DNA of 33,186 nt from an uncultured beta proteobacterium (lineage in GTDB: Bacteria; Pseudomonadota; Gammaproteobacteria; Burkholderiales; Burkholderiaceae_C), in assembly GCA_903853895.1 (NCBI GenBank), contig CAINUX010000051.1:1-33186 (forward strand). The letters are read 5' to 3'. Made by a program: the position numbers and the translations under genes. The notes beneath the pieces are model-generated. The model ran no database searches and was not told the origin of the DNA. It worked only from the letters and a program-made list of their open reading frames with translations. The stretch's first letter is position 1. Each line of letters begins with the position of its first letter. Of this stretch, positions 26,112 through 33,186 are shown one piece after another.

Positions 26112-26317
26112 CGTGTCTATTGTCAAAGCGGCGTTGTCCGCCGATTATGGTTCACCCAAGTTCGCGTACACAAGTAATTCGGACGTGTATATTGGTACCA
26201 TGGATCGCAAAAGTTACCCAACGTTACGGATTCCTGCTAATCTAGTGGATGAAATCTCTTGGTTTCATGAATGGGAGTGACACTGATGTGGAGAGTGGTT
26301 TTTTAGGACCTATGACA
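26112..26317. promoter_or_regulatory. Divergent region upstream of the kinase and chemotaxis operon
   Basis: A 206-bp gap that should hold promoters for the minus-strand kinase pair and the plus-strand chemotaxis genes. A GCCGATTA box at 26140-26147 resembles the sigma-28 -10 GCCGATAA, but the only TCAA/CAAA sequence upstream is about two bases too close for the consensus spacing, so I regard it as weak. AGGA at 26305-26308 is the ribosome site of the first gene. Confidence 0.35.
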
Positions 26318-26761
26318 ATGCAGCCCTCATTGACGACACCGACTGTCCCCGCTGTACAAATGCCGATCATGCTAGTTGCCGAAGTCCAAGACTCGTTGCT
26401 GGTGGTCGTGCACGATTTGACGCGACTGGACGGGTTGCTTGCTCACACCATGGAAAACCTCATGGAGCGATTTACCAGTGCCAGTGCCAATTTGGCGACT
26501 CCCACGCTGATGAATTCCAAGGAACTGGACGACGTTCGCAGTACGCTACGTGCTGCAGTTACAGAATTGCAGTTTCAAGACATGGCATCCCAACTTATTG
26601 TGCATACTTCGAAGATTCTTCAGGGATGCGCGTATCGTTTGGCGTCTGAGTCCATGGGCTCCGAAGATGGGGAGGCTGTGCCATTCGTCGAAGAGGTTCC
26701 CGAGCGACCAAACCCAGTGACACAAGACGAGATGGATGCTGGCTCTATCGAGCTTTTCTGA
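26318..26761 (+). CDS. Small CheZ-like protein (putative CheY phosphatase)
   Basis: The 147-residue protein is mostly helical. ELQFQDMASQLIVHT (about 88-102) carries FQD-x-x-x-Q, matching the CheZ active-site pattern in which Asp and Gln (E. coli D143 and Q147) sit four residues apart. The acidic tail QDEMDAGSIELF resembles the CheZ C-terminal CheY-docking peptide, which is also acidic and ends in Phe. It is shorter than CheZ (about 214 residues), so it may be a reduced CheZ or another chemotaxis accessory. It lies 43 nt before cheY. I use ATG 26318, nine bases from AGGA; ATGs at 26312, 26267 and 26249 are in frame. The function is inferred and not certain. Confidence 0.7.
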   Translation: MQPSLTTPTVPAVQMPIMLVAEVQDSLLVVVHDLTRLDGLLAHTMENLMERFTSASANLATPTLMNSKELDDVRSTLRAAVTELQFQDMASQLIVHTSKILQGCAYRLASESMGSEDGEAVPFVEEVPERPNPVTQDEMDAGSIELF

Positions 26762-26804
26762 GTCTTTTTATCTATTCCCCAAACTGAAATTGTCGGAGCT
26801 TCAA

Positions 26805-27167
26805 ATGCCTTTAATTCTCGCCGTTGATGATTCACCCTCCATGCGCAAGATGGTTTCCTTTACCTTGACAGGAGCCGGTTACCAGGTTGTAGAAGCAGTG
26901 GATGGCCAGGATGCCTATGAGAAGGCGCAATCACAGTCATTTGATCTGGTTCTGACGGATCAAAATATGCCTCGGTTGGACGGATTGGGACTCACCAGAA
27001 AACTGCGTGACCATCCACAGTTCAAGACAACTCCCATTTTGATGCTAACCACGGAATCAAGTGATTTGATGAAGCAGGCTGGAAGGGCCGCGGGCGCAAC
27101 TGGCTGGCTTGTCAAGCCCTTTGATCCAGCAAGACTTCTGGATGTCATTAAAAAAGTGATCCGTTGA
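26805..27167 (+). CDS. cheY: Chemotaxis response regulator CheY
   Basis: A 120-residue stand-alone receiver: acidic pocket VDDS (Asp8/9), phosphoacceptor Asp52 in LVLTDQNMPRLDG, Thr/Ser in MLTTESS, and the conserved Lys in WLVKPFDP. Phosphorylated by CheA, it binds the FliM N-terminus to reverse the motor. ATG 26805 has GGAG at 26795-26798. It stands between the CheZ-like gene and cheA, with 42 nt before cheA. It has no output domain, which fits CheY and not a PilG-type regulator, though close paralogues look alike. Confidence 0.93.
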   Translation: MPLILAVDDSPSMRKMVSFTLTGAGYQVVEAVDGQDAYEKAQSQSFDLVLTDQNMPRLDGLGLTRKLRDHPQFKTTPILMLTTESSDLMKQAGRAAGATGWLVKPFDPARLLDVIKKVIR

Positions 27168-27209
27168 TTGCATTGCCCTGGATTGGCTGAAGAAGAATAG
27201 GAGATTGGT

Positions 27210-29342
27210 ATGTCTGAGACGCATCAGGACAGCGGTGGTGGAAATGGTGATTTCGACCTAACCCAGTTCTATCAGATTTTTTTTGAAGAAGCTGGTGAGA
27301 ATCTGGATCTTATGGAGCAGATGTTGCTCAATTTGAATCTGGAAACTGCGGATGATGAGGTCTTGAATGGCATATTCCGCTGTGCACACTCGGTAAAAGG
27401 CGGTGCTGCTACCTTCGGCTTTGCTGACGTGGCAGAGCTGACGCATCAGATGGAGTCGCTTTTGGATCGATTGCGTCGGCATGAACTACATCCGAACTCG
27501 GCGATGGTGGATGTGCTGTTGGAATCCGCTGATGCATCGAGAAGTTTGCTTGCACGTCACCAGGCAGGTGGAGAGGGTGAGGCAGTACCGACTGGAGATC
27601 TGGTTCGACGAATCAGCGAGTTGGCTGCCGGCAATTCACCAGTTGTTACGCAAACCCTGCGTAGTCAAACCGTGGCGGTGAAGCCGCTGCCTCCTGCGGC
27701 GGAACCAAAAAGCAAATCTACCCGATCGCTGGAAATACGTATTGGCCCCCTCGAGCGTCTTGAGCAAGCCGATGCAGTGCAAGAGTTGTTTAGGGATATT
27801 CCTGGTTTGGGAACGATCTCTGCATTGCCTTCGGATGCCAAGAATACACGGGTCTTCATGGTGGAAACCGGGTCCACAGATGAGGATTTGTTGGACTTGT
27901 TCGCTTTTCACGTTTCTCGGGATTACATAAAGATTGCAGAACGACCAGATGTAGCGCCCGACACCGGACCTGCTGATGAGACGGGAACCGCTTCAACGGT
28001 GGCCGGAAATCCAGACGACCCGCAGCCGGGAGCACCCTTGGCGCCTTTTCCGGGGTTTGGGTTCTTTGATGGAGCTCCTGGCGCACCAGTTGTAGCTGCT
28101 GCGAATGTGCCGGGTGAGGTCAAGGTTGCACAAAAGGTGACGCCCAGATCCCCAGCAGCGAATGCGGCAACTCAACCAGAGGCTGCAACGATCCGCGTTG
28201 CGATTAGTAAAGTGGATCAATTGATCAATCTAGTTGGTGAATTGGTCATTACACAGGCGATGTTGGCACAAAACAGCCGTGCGTTGGACCCAGCCGTTTA
28301 TCAGCAGTTGCTGTCGGGGTTGGCGGATCTGGACCGTAATACACGGGATCTGCAGGAGTCGGTAATGTCGATCCGCATGATTCCCATGTCGATCGTTTTC
28401 AGTCGTTTTCCTCGGATGCTTCGCGACCTAGCCGGTAAGCTCGGTAAGAAAGTTGATTTTGTGACGCAAGGAGAGGCAACGGAGTTGGACAAAGGCTTGG
28501 TGGAGAAAATCACCGATCCTTTGACTCATTTGGTCCGCAACAGCTGCGACCATGGAGTCGAGTCCCCTGCCGAGCGCCTGGCGGCAGGAAAATCCGAGAC
28601 TGGAACTATCACACTCTCCGCCTCGCACCAGGGTGGGTCTATCGTCATCGAGGTTCGTGATGACGGAAAAGGAATGTCGCGTCAAAAGATATTGAGCAAA
28701 GCCAAAGAGCGTGGACTGGATGTTTCTGACCAGATGTCCGATGCAGAAGTTTGGCAACTTATATTTGCGCCAGGCTTTTCCACCGCGGATGTGGTTACGG
28801 ATGTTTCTGGTCGTGGTGTTGGAATGGATGTGGTCAAGCGCAATATCGCAGCGCTCAACGGAACCGTTGAAATTGACTCGGCTGAAGGCTATGGCATGAA
28901 GGTTTCTGTGCGCTTGCCACTGACACTTGCCATCATGGACGGGATGTCTGTCGGTGTGGGAGGTGAGGTCTACATCCTTCCATTGTCGTCAGTCGTTGAG
29001 TCTTTTCAGGTCAAAGCGGATGCTGTAAGCACGGTTGGTCAAGGTTCGCAATTGGTCAAGGTCCGTGACGAATACATGCCGGTGATCGAGTTGGAAAAAA
29101 TATTCCAGATTCCAAGGTTTGATTTTGAGAAGTCATGCGACATCATGGTTGTTGTCGAAGCGGATGGTAGCCGTGTCGCACTTCTGGTCGATGAGTTGTT
29201 GGGGCAGCAACAGGTTGTTGTTAAGAACCTTGAATCGAATTACCGCAAAGTTCCCAACGTATCTGGGGCAACGATTCTCGGCGATGGAAAGGTAGCTCTG
29301 ATTTTGGATACAGGAGCTTTGGTTCGCCGGTCGCGGCATTGA
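27210..29342 (+). CDS. cheA: Chemotaxis histidine kinase CheA
   Basis: 710 residues. The Hpt domain (about 15-120) carries His60 in [18 protein letters not shown] middle domain (about 170-250: [20 protein letters not shown] ... [13 protein letters not shown]) fits the CheY/CheB-binding P2 type. A Pro/Ala linker leads to the dimerization helices ([20 protein letters not shown]). The ATPase has N box [13 protein letters not shown] near 440, RDDGKGM and [10 protein letters not shown]. The CheW-like C-terminal domain starts near 575 ([20 protein letters not shown]). It autophosphorylates at His60 and passes the phosphate to CheY and CheB. Start ATG 27210 follows AGGAG. Length is normal. Confidence 0.96.
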   Translation: MSETHQDSGGGNGDFDLTQFYQIFFEEAGENLDLMEQMLLNLNLETADDEVLNGIFRCAHSVKGGAATFGFADVAELTHQMESLLDRLRRHELHPNSAMVDVLLESADASRSLLARHQAGGEGEAVPTGDLVRRISELAAGNSPVVTQTLRSQTVAVKPLPPAAEPKSKSTRSLEIRIGPLERLEQADAVQELFRDIPGLGTISALPSDAKNTRVFMVETGSTDEDLLDLFAFHVSRDYIKIAERPDVAPDTGPADETGTASTVAGNPDDPQPGAPLAPFPGFGFFDGAPGAPVVAAANVPGEVKVAQKVTPRSPAANAATQPEAATIRVAISKVDQLINLVGELVITQAMLAQNSRALDPAVYQQLLSGLADLDRNTRDLQESVMSIRMIPMSIVFSRFPRMLRDLAGKLGKKVDFVTQGEATELDKGLVEKITDPLTHLVRNSCDHGVESPAERLAAGKSETGTITLSASHQGGSIVIEVRDDGKGMSRQKILSKAKERGLDVSDQMSDAEVWQLIFAPGFSTADVVTDVSGRGVGMDVVKRNIAALNGTVEIDSAEGYGMKVSVRLPLTLAIMDGMSVGVGGEVYILPLSSVVESFQVKADAVSTVGQGSQLVKVRDEYMPVIELEKIFQIPRFDFEKSCDIMVVVEADGSRVALLVDELLGQQQVVVKNLESNYRKVPNVSGATILGDGKVALILDTGALVRRSRH

Positions 29343-29367
29343 CTTCCAGCTATTGAAGGAGCGCAAT

Positions 29368-29856
29368 ATGGGCGTTATGGAAAAATTGGATGAGCTGACA
29401 TCTTCTGATGCGCGGGAGTATTTGACCTTCCGGTTGGATCAGGAAGAGTACGGCATCGACATCCTAAAAGTTCAGGAGATTCGTGGCTATGAGCCTCCAA
29501 CTAGGGTGGCAAATGCGCCAAATTTTATTAAGGGCGTGGTCAACTTGCGTGGCACGATCGTCCCAATTGTGGATATGCGGTTGAAATTCAGCTGCTCTAA
29601 GGCGGACTACAACTCGTTCACAGTTGTGATCATCTTGAATTTGAGGCAACGCATCGTTGGCATCGTAGTCGACTCTGTTAGCGATGTGATGGAGTTACCT
29701 GCAGAAAGCCTCAAGTCCGCACCGGATATTGATAGTGTGATCGATAGTGCTGCAGTTCTCGGGTTGGGTTCTTTGGGGGACCGCATGCTGATCTTGTTGG
29801 ATATCGAGCGTCTGATGTCCGCACCTGACATGGGTTTGGTAGGTACGACTGATTGA
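29368..29856 (+). CDS. cheW: Chemotaxis coupling protein CheW
   Basis: The 162-residue SH3-like adaptor joins receptors to CheA. Marks: [58 protein letters not shown] and [17 protein letters not shown], the classic CheW order. ATG 29368 has AAGGAG at 29356-29361; the TTG at 29353 precedes that site and is unlikely. The start is 25 nt from the cheA stop. No receptor gene follows, unlike many related clusters. Confidence 0.95.
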   Translation: MGVMEKLDELTSSDAREYLTFRLDQEEYGIDILKVQEIRGYEPPTRVANAPNFIKGVVNLRGTIVPIVDMRLKFSCSKADYNSFTVVIILNLRQRIVGIVVDSVSDVMELPAESLKSAPDIDSVIDSAAVLGLGSLGDRMLILLDIERLMSAPDMGLVGTTD

Positions 29857-29937
29857 AATCCCTGCCGGAGCTGAGATCCCATTTGGGCAACCCTGTGGTT
29901 TTGAGTTGATCATTGATAGACTTTCTCTGAAACGGAA

Positions 29938-30774
29938 ATGAATGTGAGTTCGTCAGTGGGAATGCAAGGCCGTGAGTTTGCATGGACCGATGCGGATTTT
30001 GACCGAGTGCAGGCGATGATCTACAAGCGGGCTGGTATCAGTTTGCATGATGGGAAACATGCCATGGTTTACAGCCGCCTGTCTAGACGACTGCGTGAGA
30101 CCGGGTATCAAAGCTTTCATGACTATCTTGGATGGCTTGAGTCTGCCGAGGGGCCAGAGTGGCAGGAGTTTGTCAATGCGTTGACGACAAATCTGACCTC
30201 TTTCTTTCGTGAGCACCATCATTTCGAGATCTTTGCTGATCTTCTAAAGTCAAAACCTTTGGGAACTCCCTGGCGTGTCTGGTGTAGTGCGGCTTCTACT
30301 GGAGAGGAACCCTATTCGATTGCGATGACTGCGCTGGATGTACTTGGGCAAAACCCCAAGTTCTTGCTCGCTGCCAGTGACATCGACTCAAAGGTCTTGG
30401 CGTCTGCAGCTCAAGGGGTTTATCGACTGGACGGGTTAAAAGGCATCGACACTAACAAAACCCAACGATTTTTTTTGCGTGGAAAAGGCGGAAATGATGG
30501 GATGGTCAGGGTAAAACCGGAACTTGCGAGAGTGATCGAGTTCTTGATGATAAATTTGATCAAAGATGACTGGCCGTTCAATGAACCATTTGACGTGGTG
30601 TTTTGCAGGAACGTGATGATCTACTTTGATGCGGAGACACAGCGCAAAGTACTTGAACGAATATTTCGGGTCATGAAACCTGGCGCGTTGTTGTTCGTAG
30701 GTCACGCCGAGAATTTCAGTGACTCCCGCGATATGTTTATCCTGAAAGGGAAGACGGTATATGAAAGACGTTAG
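29938..30774 (+). CDS. cheR: Chemotaxis receptor methyltransferase CheR
   Basis: The 278-residue enzyme methylates glutamates on chemoreceptors using SAM, setting adaptation. The N-terminal helical domain (FDRVQAMIYKRAGISLHDGK, VYSRLSRRLRETGYQSFHDY) precedes the Rossmann domain with the SAM motif WCSAASTGEEPYSIAMT, the acidic ASDIDSKVLASAAQG, and FDVVFCRNVMIYFDAETQRK, all CheR signatures. The start at 29938 has only a weak GGA upstream. An 81-nt gap separates it from cheW. Confidence 0.95.
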   Translation: MNVSSSVGMQGREFAWTDADFDRVQAMIYKRAGISLHDGKHAMVYSRLSRRLRETGYQSFHDYLGWLESAEGPEWQEFVNALTTNLTSFFREHHHFEIFADLLKSKPLGTPWRVWCSAASTGEEPYSIAMTALDVLGQNPKFLLAASDIDSKVLASAAQGVYRLDGLKGIDTNKTQRFFLRGKGGNDGMVRVKPELARVIEFLMINLIKDDWPFNEPFDVVFCRNVMIYFDAETQRKVLERIFRVMKPGALLFVGHAENFSDSRDMFILKGKTVYERR

Positions 30775-30836
30775 TTAGGTTTTCCATAACGAGGCTACGC
30801 TAACCTGTTTTTGTTTTCACCGAATACAAGGTTTAC

Positions 30837-31544
30837 ATGAATTTCCCCCAAAATAATGTTGGATCCACCGCGTTTAGAGCCGCTGGGGGTGTTGTGCCGC
30901 CAGTCAAAGTTCTCGCGAATGGTCGTGCCTCAAGGGTCGATCAACTCAAAGCCCAACAACGGAAGCCCGGAGAAGCCTCCTTTTTTTACGCGGATCATCA
31001 CTTTCAATACGATGCGGTAAAGGTCTTGCCGGGCGAATATTACGTCTCCAACGAAGATCTTGTGGTCATGACGGTTCTTGGGTCGTGTATCGCGGCATGT
31101 ATTTGGGATGGTAAGGCGCGTACGGGTGGGATGAACCATTTCATGCTGCCTGACGGCGATGGAGGGGAAGGCTCTGGACGATATGGATCATTCGCCATGG
31201 AACTGCTAATCAATGAAATGTTCAAGCTTGGGGCAAGAAGGGAAACAATGCAAGCAAAGATATTTGGCGGTGCGCAGGTCATGGCTGGCTTCACGACGAT
31301 GAACGTCGGAGAGCGAAATACCCAGTTTGTATTGGACTACCTGTCTACGGAGCGAATTCCGGTCGTATCGCAGGATGTCCTTGATATTCATCCTCGCAAG
31401 GTATGTTTCTTTCCGGTAACAGGCAAGGCGTTGGTAAAGAGGCTCGCACATTCGCACCCAGAAACATTGGCCGTTGAAGAGCGGCGGGGCAATGCGGCGA
31501 GCGTCGCAAAGTCAAACGCTGGCGGTTCGGTCGATCTATTCTGA
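30837..31544 (+). CDS. cheD: Chemoreceptor glutamine deamidase CheD
   Basis: 235 residues. The deamidase core (about 60-210) has catalytic Cys84 in TVLGSCIAACIWD and His101 in GGMNHFMLPDG, with a Thr/Ser expected in the IFGGAQVMAGFTTMNVGERN region. It converts receptor Gln to Glu and may act with CheR and CheB in adaptation. The N-terminus (about 1-55) is a variable extension, and the C-terminus ends AGGSVDLF. The ATG is 62 nt after cheR and the stop is 9 nt before cheB. CheD in a CheZ-like setting is common in betaproteobacteria. Confidence 0.94.
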   Translation: MNFPQNNVGSTAFRAAGGVVPPVKVLANGRASRVDQLKAQQRKPGEASFFYADHHFQYDAVKVLPGEYYVSNEDLVVMTVLGSCIAACIWDGKARTGGMNHFMLPDGDGGEGSGRYGSFAMELLINEMFKLGARRETMQAKIFGGAQVMAGFTTMNVGERNTQFVLDYLSTERIPVVSQDVLDIHPRKVCFFPVTGKALVKRLAHSHPETLAVEERRGNAASVAKSNAGGSVDLF

Positions 31545-31553
31545 GAGTGTCAC

Positions 31554-32639
31554 GTGAAGAAGATCCGTGTTGTGGTTGTTGATGACTCCGCGTTGGTGCG
31601 AGGCCTACTGACAGAAATCATCAATCGGCAGAAGGATATGGAGTGTGTTGGCGCAGCCAATGATCCACTGGTCGCACGTGAAATGATTCGGGAACTCAAT
31701 CCTGATGTAATCACACTGGATATTGAGATGCCTAAGATGGATGGCATAGATTTCTTGGCGAGGCTGATGCGTCTTCGTCCAATGCCGGTTGTGATGATCT
31801 CCACTCTGACCGAGCGCGGAGCTGAAGTCACCATGCGGGCGTTGGAGCTCGGAGCGGTGGATTTTGTCGCAAAGCCCAGGATTGGCTTGGCGGATGGCAT
31901 CAACGAACTGGCAGGCCAAATTGTAGAAAAAGTTCGGGTAGCAGCTACTGCTCACATTCGCAGAGTTCCCCCACGAAGTATCTCTACCCCGGACGGAGCG
32001 CCTGGTCTGGTGCAGCGAACAGATCAAATATCACTGGCTAGGGTATCGACGGAGAAGCTTATTTGTATTGGGGCATCAACTGGTGGGACGGAGGCAATTA
32101 AGGAAATATTGATGCGCATGCCTGCCAACTCCCCGGGTATCGCTATCACCCAGCATATGCCACCCGGGTTTACGACTAGCTTTGCGGCTCGATTGAATAC
32201 GCTATGCCAGATAACGGTGCAGGAGGCTGTAAATGGGGAGCGTGTTCTCCCAGGTCATGCATACATCGCTCCGGGCGGTAAGCAGTTCCGCATCGACAAG
32301 AGCGGGGCTAACTATGTATGCGTAGTGGAGGACACGGAGGCTGTGAATCGACACAAACCCTCGGTGGAAGTACTGTTCAAGTCTGCTGCGCGCGTTGTTG
32401 GACGCAACGCCTTTGGGATCATGTTGACAGGCATGGGGAATGATGGCGCCAAGGCGATGAGGGAAATGAAAGATGCCGGCAGCTATAACTACGTGCAAGA
32501 CGAGGCTAGTTGCATCGTGTTTGGCATGCCTCGTGAGGCCATCATTCATGGCGCAGCAGACGAAGTACTCCCTTTGCTGGACATTGCAGGCGCATTGTTG
32601 ATGAAACTTGGTGCAACCGCTGACCGCTATCGCGTATAG
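31554..32639 (+). CDS. cheB: Chemotaxis methylesterase/deamidase CheB
   Basis: 361 residues, GTG start at 31554 ([16 protein letters not shown]). The N-terminal receiver has Asp10/11 and phosphoacceptor Asp56 in [13 protein letters not shown]. After a linker, the methylesterase domain (about 165-355) has Ser in [16 protein letters not shown], His in [17 protein letters not shown], and Asp in [16 protein letters not shown], the catalytic triad. CheA phosphorylation turns on receptor demethylation, opposing CheR. It is the last chemotaxis gene; 51 nt separate its stop from the first rRNA -10-like hexamer. A small GCTAT/ATAGC hairpin at the stop is too weak to call a terminator. Confidence 0.95.
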   Translation: MKKIRVVVVDDSALVRGLLTEIINRQKDMECVGAANDPLVAREMIRELNPDVITLDIEMPKMDGIDFLARLMRLRPMPVVMISTLTERGAEVTMRALELGAVDFVAKPRIGLADGINELAGQIVEKVRVAATAHIRRVPPRSISTPDGAPGLVQRTDQISLARVSTEKLICIGASTGGTEAIKEILMRMPANSPGIAITQHMPPGFTTSFAARLNTLCQITVQEAVNGERVLPGHAYIAPGGKQFRIDKSGANYVCVVEDTEAVNRHKPSVEVLFKSAARVVGRNAFGIMLTGMGNDGAKAMREMKDAGSYNYVQDEASCIVFGMPREAIIHGAADEVLPLLDIAGALLMKLGATADRYRV

Positions 32640-32666
32640 CTTTATTGATTCAAAGCCAAGAAATAT

Positions 32667-32711
32667 CCTCAGTAACTCAAAAGTCATGCTATGATCGAAG
32701 GCTTCGCTGAT
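32667..32711 (+). promoter_or_regulatory. Candidate rRNA promoter P1 with initial transcribed repeat
   Basis: TATGAT at 32690-32695 is a -10-like hexamer, followed after 2 bases by AAGGCTTCGCTGAT (32698-32711). The -35 position is poor (around 32667, CCTCAG), so this unit may be weak or need an activator. The same -10-plus-leader arrangement recurs at P2. Confidence 0.45.
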
Positions 32712-32767
32712 TACGGCGAGCGGGAACTTCAGAGGCAAATAAAGCTTCAAAAAGTTTTCAAGAAGTT

Positions 32768-32824
32768 TGGCGAAAGTATAAAAACTGTGTCATAATTCAA
32801 GGCTTCGCTGATCACAGTGAAGCA
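32768..32824 (+). promoter_or_regulatory. Candidate rRNA promoter P2 with initial transcribed hairpin
   Basis: TTGGCG (32768-32773) and CATAAT (32792-32797) are spaced 18 bp, and an A/T-rich UP-like tract (about 32735-32765) lies upstream. The downstream bases AAGGCTTCGCTGAT repeat those of P1. From 32803, GCTTCGCTG-ATCA-CAGTGAAGC can fold into a 9-bp stem with one G-U pair at the very start of the transcript. Confidence 0.6.
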
Positions 32825-32848
32825 AACGGAGAGAGTAAAAAATCTTCG

Positions 32849-32860
32849 GTTCATTAAAAA
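32849..32860 (+). promoter_or_regulatory. boxA-like rRNA antitermination site
   Basis: GTTCATTAAAAA resembles the betaproteobacterial leader boxA (GTTCTTTAAAAA) recalled from rRNA operons. It is followed by TTTACAGCCGATAAGCGTGG, a block I recognise from rRNA leaders of this group. It would recruit Nus factors to stop premature termination. Confidence 0.55.
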
Positions 32861-33028
32861 TTTACAGCCGATAAGCGTGGGCGTTTGAAGGCGATTGCCA
32901 AGTTCTTCGGAACTAAGTCTTAATTGACTTACAAACGCTCATGAAGTAAAAAAGATATGAAATTCAGAAATGAAGTTCGTGTCGATTCCAATTTATGAGT
33001 TGCTCGAAAGAGCAAAAAATTCAAGATC

Positions 33029-33186
33029 GAACTATAGAGTTTGATCCTGGCTCAGATTGAACGCTGGCGGCATGCCATACACATGCAAGTCGAACGGCAG
33101 CACGGGAGCACTCCTGGTGGCGAGTGGCGAACGGGTGAGTAATATATCGGAACGTGCCCAGTCGTGGGGGATAACGCAGCGAAAGC
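33029..33186 (+). rRNA. rrs: 16S ribosomal RNA, 5' end (partial)
   Basis: AGAGTTTGATCCTGGCTCAG starts at 33036 and corresponds to E. coli 16S base 8, so the mature end is placed at about 33029. The conserved ATTGAACGCTGGCGGCAT, ACATGCAAGTCGAACGG and GTGGCGAACGGGTGAGTAA follow. The V1 stretch AGCACGGGAGCACTCCTGGT and the ATATCGGAACGTGCCC segment are typical of Comamonadaceae such as Rhodoferax. The gene continues beyond the window. Confidence 0.98.

Larger units (their letters stand above)
32640..33028. other. Region between cheB and 16S rRNA: rRNA promoter and leader
   Basis: No protein gene. It holds two promoter-like units 102 bp apart, an AT-rich tract between them (32735-32765), a boxA-like antitermination site, several stem-loops including AGTTC-TTCG-GAACT (32901-32914) and TTGCTC-GAAA-GAGCAA (32999-33015), and a GCGTTTG/CAAACGC long-range pair (32881-32887 with 32932-32938) that would close a leader structure. 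Confidence 0.7.

Noticed and set aside
26140..26147. GCCGATTA as a sigma-28 promoter for the chemotaxis operon
   Set aside because: The match is imperfect, and the nearest TCAA sequence is at a spacing of about 13, not 15. Kept only as a weak note in the regulatory region.
31520..31544. C-terminal SVDLF of CheD as a DNA sliding-clamp binding motif
   Set aside because: The pentapeptide resembles QL(S/D)LF, but it lacks the Gln, and CheD has no known DNA role; a motility-specific tail is likelier.
32868..32875. GCCGATAA as a flagellar sigma-28 -10 box
   Set aside because: It lies inside the conserved rRNA leader after boxA; the TAAA upstream is only 8 bases away, not 15, and no motility gene follows.

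Overview
The window looks like a chromosomal stretch from a betaproteobacterium of the Comamonadaceae, most likely Rhodoferax or a close relative. The evidence is the first 158 bases of a 16S rRNA gene at the right edge, the E. coli-like flagellar gene order (fliE divergent from fliFGHIJKLMNOPQR), and the protein sequences themselves. These assignments come from reading and recall; no database search was run.

Layout, left to right. (1) 1-219: the end of a Sel1-repeat protein whose stop codon lies in one arm of a long inverted repeat filling much of 172-579. (2) 722-6044: a complete type I secretion system, made of an ABC exporter with a degenerate C39-like domain, an HlyD-type adaptor, and a TolC/NodT-type outer-membrane lipoprotein with an added SPOR-like domain. 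The genes overlap and form one operon. No RTX-type substrate is visible. (3) 6089-12732: a glycan locus, more AT-rich to the eye. It encodes a two-domain ketoisomerase/acyltransferase, a stand-alone hexapeptide N-acetyltransferase and a sugar aminotransferase, which together could make a dTDP-3-acetamido-3,6-dideoxyhexose. It also encodes a family 2 glycosyltransferase, a second hexapeptide acyltransferase, a methyltransferase on the opposite strand, and a glycosyltransferase-methyltransferase fusion. (4) 12849-24372: the flagellar basal body, C-ring and export apparatus. (5) 24382-26111 (minus): a NarL-type response regulator and a kinase that itself carries an N-terminal receiver domain, between the flagellar and chemotaxis blocks. 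(6) 26318-32639: chemotaxis genes cheY, cheA, cheW, cheR, cheD and cheB, led by a small protein that looks like a reduced CheZ. (7) 32640-33186: the promoter and leader region of an rRNA operon and the 5' end of 16S rRNA.

How the parts may work together: the fli genes build the rotor and export gate, and the che genes control its direction of rotation. The two-component pair could link environmental or cell state to motility, but only its position suggests this. The glycan locus lies between a protein secretion system and the flagellar genes. It could therefore decorate flagellin, the type I-secreted protein or a surface polysaccharide; the sequence does not decide which. The most unusual points are the SPOR-like tail on the secretion channel, the ketoisomerase fusion whose acyltransferase domain seems to lack the usual active-site loop, the CheZ-like mini-protein before cheY, and the exactly duplicated promoter/initial-transcript module of the rRNA operon. 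I did not find a clearly undescribed system.
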